From: Gammaproteobacteria bacterium
GTDB taxonomy: Bacteria; Pseudomonadota; Gammaproteobacteria; UBA6429; Thiohalophilaceae
Length of the DNA: 63,257 nucleotides
Direction: 5' to 3'
Assembly (NCBI GenBank): GCA_022712915.1
Contig: JAFLJQ010000019.1
Span: 1 to 63,257 of the forward strand
In this document: in pieces, positions 39,121-46,789 of the stretch
Position numbering within the stretch: position 1 is the stretch's first letter
How the letters are laid out: every line of letters starts with the position of its first letter
Program-made: the position numbers and the translations under genes
Notes under the pieces: generated by a model
Told to the model about the DNA's origin: nothing
What the model saw: the letters and a program-made list of their open reading frames with translations, nothing else
Database searches by the model: none

Positions 39121-40161
39121 ATGAAACACAAAACAAACATAAAAAACAAAAAATGGATTTTATTAAATTTTAGCAATTTGCTTGTTTTTATATTTCTTTC
39201 AACGACAGGCATACTCCTGTACGCAACCCCATACAATTCATTCATATCAGGCATTCATATTTGGCTAGCTATTTGTTTTGTTTTAGTCATTATGTTTCAT
39301 ATAAAATCACACGCTGAAAGCATCATTACCTATTTTAAAACAAAAACAGCAAAATGGGTCATCACATCGTGTCTAATTTTTATTGTAATACTATCCACCA
39401 GCATTTATTACAGGCTAACGCCACTGTCAACAGTTTTAAATTTTAGCGATAAACTAAAAAGAACGGTAACTATAGAAGAAGGTGAATATCAAGTTATCCG
39501 AACAAAAAAAAATATAAATGAGAAAAAAATAACCATAGATGTAAAAGCAGGAAAATATTACCGAGACCATTCAGTTCCGTTTTTTTTCGGCCTAAGTACA
39601 ACAAGCACACCACAAATGGCATTTTGGTTAGAAGATATGAATGGAAATCTCATTAAAACTTTATACACGACAAGAAAAACATCATACCCAGCAATATATT
39701 CAGATTCCTCATCTCGAAGTGACACGATACAACGCCCAGAGGCTTTGCCCTATTGGATTCATAAGAAACAGAGTGTTAATAAAAAAACCTCTATAGTGCT
39801 CGACGCCATATCAGGAGCAACCCCTCATGGACATTATGAAATACAGTCCTCTTTTCCTAACAGCTTGCACAGATTCAAACTATTGGCAGAGGTTAATCGT
39901 TCATTTGATTTTAATAATTATTATACAAAAGAAAAATATCCAGACGATCTAGTATATAGTGGCGATGGATATCCAGGGCAGCCTTCTGTAATTTATGCTG
40001 CGGAAATTAATCTTGAGTCAAACACTAATGTGTATGTAATGAAACCTATTGGACATGGGCATTATTCTGGTGCTGATGGAAAACTCTACCAGGATATGGT
40101 TGGTATCGACACAGCTCTTCAGATTATTCAAAGAATAATAGTTGAAGTTAATGAGCCGTAA
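39121..40161 (+). CDS. Membrane protein with periplasmic DUF2271-like domain
   Basis: A 346-residue protein with three N-terminal hydrophobic segments (about 12-35, 41-60 and 76-95; two His in the second region, FHIKSHAES). A roughly 240-residue periplasmic part follows, containing QMAFWLEDMNGNLIKTLY, similar to DUF2271 proteins. Near the end are DAISGATPHG and DGYPGQPSVIYAAEI. The ATG at 39121 is preferred to TTG at 39112. No clear Shine-Dalgarno sequence. It follows the alpha/beta hydrolase by 9 nt. His residues in the membrane part could bind heme, but this is uncertain. A link to the NRPS-PKS product is suggested only by operon position. Confidence 0.62.
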   Translation: MKHKTNIKNKKWILLNFSNLLVFIFLSTTGILLYATPYNSFISGIHIWLAICFVLVIMFHIKSHAESIITYFKTKTAKWVITSCLIFIVILSTSIYYRLTPLSTVLNFSDKLKRTVTIEEGEYQVIRTKKNINEKKITIDVKAGKYYRDHSVPFFFGLSTTSTPQMAFWLEDMNGNLIKTLYTTRKTSYPAIYSDSSSRSDTIQRPEALPYWIHKKQSVNKKTSIVLDAISGATPHGHYEIQSSFPNSLHRFKLLAEVNRSFDFNNYYTKEKYPDDLVYSGDGYPGQPSVIYAAEINLESNTNVYVMKPIGHGHYSGADGKLYQDMVGIDTALQIIQRIIVEVNEP

Positions 40162-40328
40162 GTACAAAATCAACTTCATCAAACAAATATGATTAACCTG
40201 AACTCAGGATAAAAAGGAACTAAACGCCTGAACACCGATTAGAATATTTGATTAAAATGAGTTAGCAGAAAGGTAAGCAGGCATGGGTAAATTGACGTTT
40301 ACAACTATCCGCAAAGCATATTTGCCTG

Positions 40329-40964
40329 TTAGGAATATGACTGAATATCGGCATAAAGTTGTTTCAAATACTCAGTTGGGTCAGACGATTTTTTCAAAGT
40401 CCTAATTGCAAGCTGTCTTGCGATAATGCGGTCTTTTTTATAATCACGGGATATTAATGCTGCCAAGGTATCAATATGCGCATTATCACAACGTAATTGG
40501 CATTGTTGTTTGATTACATTATAATAGCTCATAACATAATTCATTAAATCAGTGCTCGAATTTTTATCCAGATGACTATTATTTTTAAATTTATTGGACT
40601 CTTTTTTCTGCAAATCCGCAAAATAGGCATTAGGGTAATATTCAAACATTGCCCCAGTCATGGCATCCGTTGTGTGGGCCGTAACGAAAACAAGATTTAA
40701 TATCACGATCTTGTCTATTTTTGTTTGTAAATTAATAATTTTATCATGGTAGCCCAGTTTACTAATTCGTATTTCCTTGAATTCATCTTTGCGTAGTAGC
40801 AATTCTAGTGGTGTCGTGCCCTTAGCAAGACCATCAAAATAGACAATTGCACCTTCCGGGTTACTTTTAAATATCATTTTTTGATCTGTACCCGAAAAAA
40901 CACTAGCGCAGCCTGAAAGGAACGATAATAGGATAAGGGCAGAAAGAAATGTGCTCAATCGCAT
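40329..40964 (-). CDS. PEGA-domain lipoprotein
   Basis: A 211-residue lipoprotein: signal peptide with lipobox LSGC, then a PEGA-type segment (SNPEGAIVYFDGLAKGTTPL, then LELLLRKDEFKEIRISKLGY). A Lys/Asn-rich helical C-terminus with two Cys (KQQCQLRCD) follows. PEGA domains are surface-associated beta modules. It is transcribed convergently toward the NRPS-PKS genes and divergently from the DUF4105 gene. Codon use is AT-rich like its neighbours. Confidence 0.78.
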   Translation of the reverse strand: MRLSTFLSALILLSFLSGCASVFSGTDQKMIFKSNPEGAIVYFDGLAKGTTPLELLLRKDEFKEIRISKLGYHDKIINLQTKIDKIVILNLVFVTAHTTDAMTGAMFEYYPNAYFADLQKKESNKFKNNSHLDKNSSTDLMNYVMSYYNVIKQQCQLRCDNAHIDTLAALISRDYKKDRIIARQLAIRTLKKSSDPTEYLKQLYADIQSYS

Positions 40965-41317
40965 ATATTACACCTAAAATAAAATTTGTTATTCAATTGT
41001 TTATGCTTCGCTACGTAATTATTGTGTCTAAAATTTCTCAACAATACCGATTAAACAATAGTGAAAATTCATGTAAATACAATAACTTGGGCTATGTCCG
41101 TTTGCATTATCTAACTTATCCGCATGGCACCCACTGACAATCGTATTTAATTGGGTATTGAGCATTATCACTTAAACACTCAATACATGAGGAAATATAG
41201 TATAAATACTAAGACGTTACAATTACATTTTTTACTAAGCTAATTTATCAACAATAAATGACAATCTCTCTAGTAGAATACACACACTCTCTCTAAATAT
41301 GGTTACAAAACATACAA
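40965..41317. other. AT-rich divergent intergenic region, no gene seen
   Basis: About 350 bp between the PEGA lipoprotein and the DUF4105 gene. It includes a short frame (40949-41137) with no supporting start context. I see no repeat or terminator of note. Confidence 0.35.
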
Positions 41318-43024
41318 TTGAAACATATTTCATTTATATTGCTTCTCTCTGCGTCAATTAATTTGATGATTTTCTCTGCTATAAAGGCAGAAGAGTTAAT
41401 GTATTGGAAAAAATTGCTGCACTTTGGTGATAAATCAAGCCGTGTCATTTCAAAAGATTTTTTTTTGTCTCCGACAGGTAATACAAATTATATAACTGAA
41501 CTTAATAAAACTATTAAGCTTCTGAATTCAAAAAATGGAAAACAGATAGCTTGCAACTTTCCTGCCCGATATACATGGATAAAACAATCAGGAAAAATTG
41601 TTCCCGACTTTAATATCAATGAATGTACAGAATTAACGGCATTTAAAAAAGACTTTCAAAAACAAACATTAAGTATCGTTTTTGCGACTGAATATCTTGA
41701 TGCACCAGTTTCTTCCTTTGGACACACAATGCTGGTGTTCCATGACCAAAATCTTCCCTTATTGTCGGCTGAAGCAATTCATTTTGCCGCCAAGACTGAC
41801 CATAGAGATGGGTTTGTTGCCTATACATGGAAAGGTGTTACAGGTGGATATCAAGGCTATTTCTTTCGAGATCCATTTTTCATAAAACAATATCAATACA
41901 ACATCATTGAACAACGTTATCTACACATGTATACACTCGACTTCAGTGATAAACAGATAAAAACAATTATTCATCACTTATTTGAACTAAGAAAGGCGAC
42001 TTATAATTATTACTTTATCAACGAGAACTGTGCTTTTCAAATAGGCGCGCTATTAGATATTGCAAGCAACAAAAATCACTTTCCTGATGATAGTTTTATT
42101 TTACCCATCGAAATAATAAAAGCCTACAAAGATGATTTAAAGGGAAAAACCATTCTTCATCCAACAACAGCAATTATCCGTTTTCTGCTTGATAAGATGA
42201 ATGATGATGAAATCAATCAATTTGAAGCTATCCTCATGGGGGAACTGCAACCAAATAATTCACTTTCTGACAAAGTAAAATATGCCCTTACAACTTACTA
42301 TGAATACAGCTTCAGAAAAAACAATATTGCCAACCCAAATTACATAAAGGTTATGCAGCTTAACTACAACAAACCAGAATTGGCGATCAAAATATCGGAC
42401 CCCCTAGACAGGCAAGGCGTTAGCCGGGTAACAGCCAGTTACATAAAGAACGGTCATAGTGAAAGCCTATTAATGTCCTATCGGCCTTTCTTATCAGATT
42501 TGTTTGACATTCAACAAAAAAATCAACAAATATCAGAGCTATCGATATTCAATTCAACTTTTAAAATCAACAATCAGTCAACGACTTTATTTCAATTGGA
42601 TCTCGTCAATATCAAATCATTGCCGGCTCGCAGTCGCTTTTTCAAACCCGTATCCTGGCAGTTCTACACTGGTTTTAATCGAGGAAACCCGACAGAAAAT
42701 TTGGATTATGAAACTGAATTTGGACTAGGTATAACAAACAATATGTCATTCCTGACCGTTAACTATGGCATTAATGCGGGTGTTGATTTCACCACGGGTG
42801 ACTATTATTACAAACCCAATGCCATTATCCTTGCCAGGTTAAGTGATCATTTAAAGATTGGATTCAATGCACATGAAAAACATTATAAAGACAAAACATA
42901 TGTAGAACGAAATACCTTTGCCAGTTTAAGTTTTAACTCTTATGCCTTGAACACCCGTTATATATCTAAATCATCAAACAATAAAAAAACAGTAATGTTA
43001 TCATTGCATTATTATTTTGATTGA
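41318..43024 (+). CDS. DUF4105 (Lnb-like periplasmic) protein
   Basis: A 568-residue exported protein. The signal peptide ends near IKAEE. The DUF4105 core (about 100-240) contains TEYLDAPVSSFGHTMLVF and a later YYFINENCAFQIGALLDIA, with the conserved Ser, His and Asn-Cys positions of this family. The C-terminal 200 residues look like beta-strands. The only start that leaves an intact signal peptide is TTG at 41318; the ATG at 41299 is out of frame. In Bacteroidetes and related proteins this domain sits beside outer-membrane barrels, which fits the strands here. No enzymatic activity can be claimed. Confidence 0.72.
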   Translation: MKHISFILLLSASINLMIFSAIKAEELMYWKKLLHFGDKSSRVISKDFFLSPTGNTNYITELNKTIKLLNSKNGKQIACNFPARYTWIKQSGKIVPDFNINECTELTAFKKDFQKQTLSIVFATEYLDAPVSSFGHTMLVFHDQNLPLLSAEAIHFAAKTDHRDGFVAYTWKGVTGGYQGYFFRDPFFIKQYQYNIIEQRYLHMYTLDFSDKQIKTIIHHLFELRKATYNYYFINENCAFQIGALLDIASNKNHFPDDSFILPIEIIKAYKDDLKGKTILHPTTAIIRFLLDKMNDDEINQFEAILMGELQPNNSLSDKVKYALTTYYEYSFRKNNIANPNYIKVMQLNYNKPELAIKISDPLDRQGVSRVTASYIKNGHSESLLMSYRPFLSDLFDIQQKNQQISELSIFNSTFKINNQSTTLFQLDLVNIKSLPARSRFFKPVSWQFYTGFNRGNPTENLDYETEFGLGITNNMSFLTVNYGINAGVDFTTGDYYYKPNAIILARLSDHLKIGFNAHEKHYKDKTYVERNTFASLSFNSYALNTRYISKSSNNKKTVMLSLHYYFD

Positions 43025-43077
43025 TCTTGGGAAAACCAATGCTGCTTAAGTGGATTTTTAGAAGTGCCCTTTATTGA

Positions 43078-43620
43078 TTACAACCAATATTCTGGGTAGT
43101 GTCGGCCTTTTGCCAGATTATTCACGACCAAAGCAACCATCAGCATAATAATCGCCCCCAAACCAATGGGGATGATAACGTAGAGATAACCTAAATGATG
43201 AATAGAATCTCCACCTATAATGGCAATTAATGCCGTTGCTCCACCCGGTGGGTGTAATGTGCGAGTAAGATGCATCAAACCAACTGAAAAACCAACAGCA
43301 AAAGCCGCAGCAAATACCAGTTGCTCCGGAAACAGAAAATATAAACTTACACCGGTCATCGCTGATATCACATGGCCACCAATAAGATTACGCGGCTGGG
43401 CAAAAGGACTCAGAGGAATACCATATAGCAACACAGCAGAGGCACCAAAGGACCCCACTAAAAACAAACTACTTTCCAATTGCAAACCTTGAATTTGCCC
43501 TATCAAATAAATGGCTGCAATACCCAAAACACTACCGATAGTTGACCAAATAATTTCTGATACCGGCGCACGTGGTGGACAGCGTTTTCCACCTTTCATT
43601 TTATTAAAGAACGAATTCAT
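43078..43620 (-). CDS. HPP-family integral membrane protein
   Basis: A 180-residue protein with four to five TM segments and the HPP signature LTRTLHPPGGATALIAIIGG. The N-terminus (MKGGKRCPPRAP) is cytoplasmic and basic. In cyanobacteria and plants HPP proteins act in nitrite transport; the role here is unknown. It follows the 106-residue protein by 44 nt on the same strand, after the terminator of the Cas6-like cluster. Confidence 0.88.
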   Translation of the reverse strand: MNSFFNKMKGGKRCPPRAPVSEIIWSTIGSVLGIAAIYLIGQIQGLQLESSLFLVGSFGASAVLLYGIPLSPFAQPRNLIGGHVISAMTGVSLYFLFPEQLVFAAAFAVGFSVGLMHLTRTLHPPGGATALIAIIGGDSIHHLGYLYVIIPIGLGAIIMLMVALVVNNLAKGRHYPEYWL

Positions 43621-43664
43621 GCATAATCCATTTATTGATAATTAATCGATGTGCCGATAGGTCA

Positions 43665-43985
43665 TCAAATTTCCAATTCCGTAGCCGTTATATCACCTTC
43701 CATATCAATATAAATAATTTTCACATCGGGTATTTTATAGAGGATATAACCGGCCATCATCAACTTCATTTTTTCATTTTCATTTTCTATCGCAGTTAAC
43801 AATTTATCAGCCACAACCTGACAACGCTGGACATCACTCAGTTTATCAACCCAGATCCGACTCATCTGCCAGCCCTGTTCCATATCCTTATCCATTTTTG
43901 TAAACAAATCTATTGCATCCGAGATCAAAAATTCAGGAACATCAATTTGCACCGGTTGTTCACCTATGACCACATTTAATATCAT
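43665..43985 (-). CDS. Small conserved-looking protein next to HPP
   Basis: A 106-residue soluble protein (MILNVVIGEQPVQIDVPEFL, MEQGWQMSRIWVDKLSD, CQVVADKLLTAIENENEKMK, PDVKIIYIDMEGDI). The start at 43985 has AAAGGA 8 nt upstream, better than the upstream in-frame Met at 44042. Strand/helix alternation suggests a small alpha/beta fold. I do not recognize a family. It lies between the terminator at 44094-44119 and the HPP gene, forming a two-gene unit. Confidence 0.65.
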   Translation of the reverse strand: MILNVVIGEQPVQIDVPEFLISDAIDLFTKMDKDMEQGWQMSRIWVDKLSDVQRCQVVADKLLTAIENENEKMKLMMAGYILYKIPDVKIIYIDMEGDITATELEI

Positions 43986-44093
43986 CAAACGATCCTTTAA
44001 ATTGCAAATAAATATGCCGACATCTGGTTCATATAACGTCATACACGGTAAACTATGCCATCATCAAAATTATAGTCCAGTGATTTCCGACAT

Positions 44094-44119
44094 AAAAAAA
44101 CCCGCATGAAACGCGGGTT
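44094..44119 (-). terminator. Rho-independent terminator (minus strand) ending the Cas6-like cluster
   Basis: On the minus strand AACCCGC pairs with GCGGGTT around 7 nt and runs into T7. It follows the 71-residue protein gene by about 29 nt. Confidence 0.88.
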
Positions 44120-44147
44120 ATTAATATAGATCTAATATATATCAATA

Positions 44148-44363
44148 TTACATATTACGCTGTGAGCCCTTTTCAGCGTGAGCCATATCAATAACTTTCG
44201 TGGCCAATTCAGCATATTTCTGACGATATTCATTCAACGGATGGCTGGCACCGGCGTTATCGGTAAAATATTCAACCGCTTCAACACCATTTTTCTGCTC
44301 ATATTCAATAAATTTTTTCTGCATTTTCAGCATTTCCTGGATCAACTTCTGTTTATCACTCAT
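44148..44363 (-). CDS. 71-residue helical protein in the Cas6-like cluster
   Basis: A charged, mostly helical miniprotein: MSDKQKLIQEMLKMQKKFIE, EYFTDNAGASHPLNEYRQKY, ATKVIDMAHAEKGSQ. AGAGG lies upstream of the ATG and a terminator follows it, so the gene looks real. It is downstream of the broken DsrC-like gene and probably shares its promoter. I cannot name the family. Confidence 0.72.
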   Translation of the reverse strand: MSDKQKLIQEMLKMQKKFIEYEQKNGVEAVEYFTDNAGASHPLNEYRQKYAELATKVIDMAHAEKGSQRNM

Positions 44364-44473
44364 GATAATATGCCTCTGTAAGTACTTGATTTTACTAATT
44401 TCAATAGAGAGATTTCAAATTCATTAGTTAAAATATAGCACATCAATCTAAACGTCCCTATATCCATTTTGGC

Positions 44474-44812
44474 TTAGTAACCACCTTTACGCATACTTTC
44501 TGGTAGCCCTGCAATGCGACCTCCTTGTTTGCTTAGGTTACCCGGAAACAGATCGTACATAGATTTGGAATCAATCTTCTCACCCCACAGCTTTCCCATG
44601 TCTTTCAAAATAGCTCGGTTATTAGGCTGATTGGCATTGTTGTTAATATATTCATCACGCAGGTATTTAATAAAACCCTAGTGACGTTCCGTTAAATCAA
44701 CACCTTCTTCAGTAGCAATAACTTTGGCGACATCTTCATTCCAGTCTTCAAGGTTAATCAGAAAACCGGTTCCCGTTGTTTCGATAGTATTACCATTAAC
44801 TTCAATTAACAT
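44474..44812 (-). pseudogene. DsrC/TusE-family paralogue with in-frame TAG at a conserved Trp
   Basis: A 112-codon frame aligning end to end with the intact DsrC at 50821: MLIEVNGNTIETTGTGFLIN against MGIEVNGKVFETDEEGYLSN. Codon 45 is TAG (minus strand, 44680-44678) exactly where DsrC has Trp45 (SESHW against TERH-stop). The frame then continues without further damage (GFIKYLRDEYINNN, MYDLFPGNLSKQGGRIAGLP) to TAA. The C-terminus ends RKGGY and lacks both redox Cys of DsrC, so it belongs to the cysteine-less DsrC-like proteins. AGAGGAA and a promoter precede it. One-base nonsense mutation, readthrough and sequencing error are all open. Confidence 0.85.
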
Positions 44813-44900
44813 AATTTTTTCCTCTCTTAATCATACGCATACAAAATCGTACAGATTGAAAAAAACAAATACTAAAACAGATCTATCTGAACAAAACTTA

Positions 44901-44910
44901 CCCATATGGG
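44901..44910. promoter_or_regulatory. CCCATATGGG palindrome near the start site
   Basis: A perfect 10-bp palindrome lies immediately downstream of the predicted -10 of the promoter below, where a repressor could act. Binding protein unknown. Confidence 0.4.
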
Positions 44911-44937
44911 ATATATAGGCCATATCCGTTATGTCAA
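44910..44937 (-). promoter_or_regulatory. Sigma70-like promoter for the DsrC-like gene
   Basis: On the minus strand, consensus TTGACA (44937-44932) is followed at 16 nt by TATATC (44915-44910). It lies in the 140-bp gap between the Cas6-like gene and the DsrC-like pseudogene, giving the latter and the 71-residue gene their own promoter. Confidence 0.6.
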
Positions 44938-44952
44938 TTTAATTTGAATTCA

Positions 44953-45639
44953 TCAGGAAACATCCTTCACAGGTTTGATGCCCTTTTGAGGTAAAAATAT
45001 CCCACAACCCAAATGCCGTCCCAACCCAATACCACGTTGTTGTAAACGAATAGAATGAGCCTTATCCAGTTCAGCAACCATCAGACTACGTGTATAAAAA
45101 TCTACGTCAGGTGTTTTGATAACATTCTGTTTGCCGGCCATCATTTTTTTTACTGGGATGTCCATAGCCTGTAATTGCTCCGCAACAATGTTCAGAAATT
45201 GCTCTTCATTCAGTGCAACATCACAAATGACATAACGAGAAAATAATGGTGACAGTTCACTCAAATACTTGATGTCAACATCACCAATAGCCAGGCTGTA
45301 ACCATCGATATCCAAAGTCTGCCCTACCAACTGCTTTGCATCTTCAATACGTTCCTTGGGGACACGTAAACTCATTCGAGTCCGACGCGACAGATGCAAT
45401 ACCTCATTGATCGGATCCTCTGGTCGCATCCAGCCATTACCCGATTCTGCAACGTGTATCTGATGAATCCCAGCCAGCTCTTCTATTTCTATCCAGTCCA
45501 GAACAGACTTAATGGCTTGAGATAAAGCATAGGCATGCTCAATGGGTAACATTTTACAACCGAGTTTAAAAACCAGATCGACCACATCATCCGAGATAAT
45601 AAATTCTTCTTTACTGTTTTTTTCTTCTGTCCAGAACAT
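44953..45639 (-). CDS. Cas6/Cmx6-like (type I-MYXAN Cas6) RAMP protein, no CRISPR array nearby
   Basis: A 228-residue protein with the layout of Cmx6-type Cas6. It has an N-terminal strand DDVVDLVFKLGCKMLPIEHA (with His35), then LSRRTRMSLRVP (83-94) and a C-terminal glycine-rich loop GIGLGRHLGCGIFLPQKG (203-220). Cas6 proteins cut CRISPR precursor RNA. Here there is no array, no cas1/2/3 and no effector gene in the window. It lies 11 nt after a 63-residue protein and downstream of a TauD-like gene, divergent from dsrA. It may process another RNA or have lost catalysis. The family call is by motif memory and should be checked. Confidence 0.72.
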   Translation of the reverse strand: MFWTEEKNSKEEFIISDDVVDLVFKLGCKMLPIEHAYALSQAIKSVLDWIEIEELAGIHQIHVAESGNGWMRPEDPINEVLHLSRRTRMSLRVPKERIEDAKQLVGQTLDIDGYSLAIGDVDIKYLSELSPLFSRYVICDVALNEEQFLNIVAEQLQAMDIPVKKMMAGKQNVIKTPDVDFYTRSLMVAELDKAHSIRLQQRGIGLGRHLGCGIFLPQKGIKPVKDVS

Positions 45640-45650
45640 AATGTTTTTTC

Positions 45651-45842
45651 CTAACGCCCAGCTGAAGTAAAAACGGATTCAAGTTTTTCTTCCCAGTTTT
45701 CGGGTGTATCACTGAAAGATGGTTTCACATCCATTCGAAAAAACATCTCACCCTTCATGGCCTTTTCCATAATACGTTTCTCCAATTCTGCGAAACTTTC
45801 CATATCATGTCCTTCCATCAGCACTTCACTTAACCATAACAT
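45651..45842 (-). CDS. Small acidic protein between TauD-like and Cas6-like genes
   Basis: A 63-residue soluble protein (ESFAELEKRIMEKAMKGEMF, DVKPSFSDTPENWEEKLESV). Two starts are possible: ATG at 45842 with AGGGGGA upstream, or ATG at 45803 preceded by GAAGGA, giving 50 residues. It starts 17 nt after the TauD-like stop and ends 11 nt before the Cas6-like start, so it is translationally tied to both. No family recognized. Confidence 0.68.
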   Translation of the reverse strand: MLWLSEVLMEGHDMESFAELEKRIMEKAMKGEMFFRMDVKPSFSDTPENWEEKLESVFTSAGR

Positions 45843-45859
45843 CGATATCCCCCTAGAAT

Positions 45860-46789
45860 TTAAACTGTCAACAATACATCTGTATCCTTAATGCGATCAA
45901 AATATCGGGCCCGATAGAGTAAGCGATGTTGACTTTCATTATCATCAAAGGCCGTACGATTATGCAACACATTGTTGGCCAAATAACCCTCGCCTGGCTG
46001 TAAACTATGACGAAAAATATAAGGACTATCGCTTGCCAAAAATGTATTTAAACAGGCTACAGCTTCCTGAGTCAGAGCATCATCATGCCAAATGATATTC
46101 CGTCCACGTGCCGTATAACGCATATGCAGATTACCTTGTGGGTCAATGGAAAATACCGGGCCGCTCTGCTCTGCGCGAATTTCTTTGCCTCCTTCAAAAT
46201 TAGCTGGAATATTCATGGCCTGAGGATGCATTAATGCGGTGACATAGTCAGGATGACAATCTCTCAAATGTATATAGGCAATTTCAGGGTCTAACAACAG
46301 GTTAGCCCCCCCTTTAGAGGCATTCTGCACGCAATGCAGAACCATGCCACGGATCTGTTCTTTAAGTTTGTTGTAGTAACCATCGGTGTGCCAGCTAATG
46401 GGACGGTTACTATAGGGAATGTATCCAGCATGACGACCTGTCGACATAACCTGCAATGAAGTAATCGCGTCCTCATCAGCACAGAGATTATTATCAAGTC
46501 GCTCAAGCCCAAAGCACTGTCCCAATTTGCGAATAGTTTGCTTCGCCTCATAATTATTCTGGGTTATCCGATATACGGCCATATTTGTTTTCTTACAGCG
46601 TTGCAATAGGGCCTGATATTCAAACTCGGTTAAACAAGTGGCATCTTCTATCTCTACCAAAAGTGCCGTGGCGGTTTGTGGGTAGTCCTGTAATTTTTCT
46701 TCACGCCAATGTTGATAAAGCGACACATTATTTAACAGAAAGGGACTCTGATTGACATTCCGTGCGTTCGATACAGTACGTAGTGGCAT
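45860..46789 (-). CDS. TauD/TfdA-family Fe(II)/2-oxoglutarate dioxygenase-like protein
   Basis: A 309-residue protein of the TauD fold. The metal motif HxD is in ISWHTDGYYN, and the distal His and 2-OG Arg are in HNRTAFDDNESQHRLLYRARY. The middle (MRYTARGRNIIWHDD) is typical of a conserved TauD-like subgroup. The enzyme would hydroxylate or desaturate an unknown substrate; taurine itself is only one option. It is the first gene of the minus-strand cluster, divergent from dsrA by 440 bp. Confidence 0.85.
   Translation of the reverse strand: MPLRTVSNARNVNQSPFLLNNVSLYQHWREEKLQDYPQTATALLVEIEDATCLTEFEYQALLQRCKKTNMAVYRITQNNYEAKQTIRKLGQCFGLERLDNNLCADEDAITSLQVMSTGRHAGYIPYSNRPISWHTDGYYNKLKEQIRGMVLHCVQNASKGGANLLLDPEIAYIHLRDCHPDYVTALMHPQAMNIPANFEGGKEIRAEQSGPVFSIDPQGNLHMRYTARGRNIIWHDDALTQEAVACLNTFLASDSPYIFRHSLQPGEGYLANNVLHNRTAFDDNESQHRLLYRARYFDRIKDTDVLLTV

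Noticed and set aside
40949-41137. Possible small gene between the PEGA lipoprotein and DUF4105 genes
   Set aside because: No Shine-Dalgarno sequence, overlaps the lipoprotein start antisense, and composition is that of AT-rich spacer.
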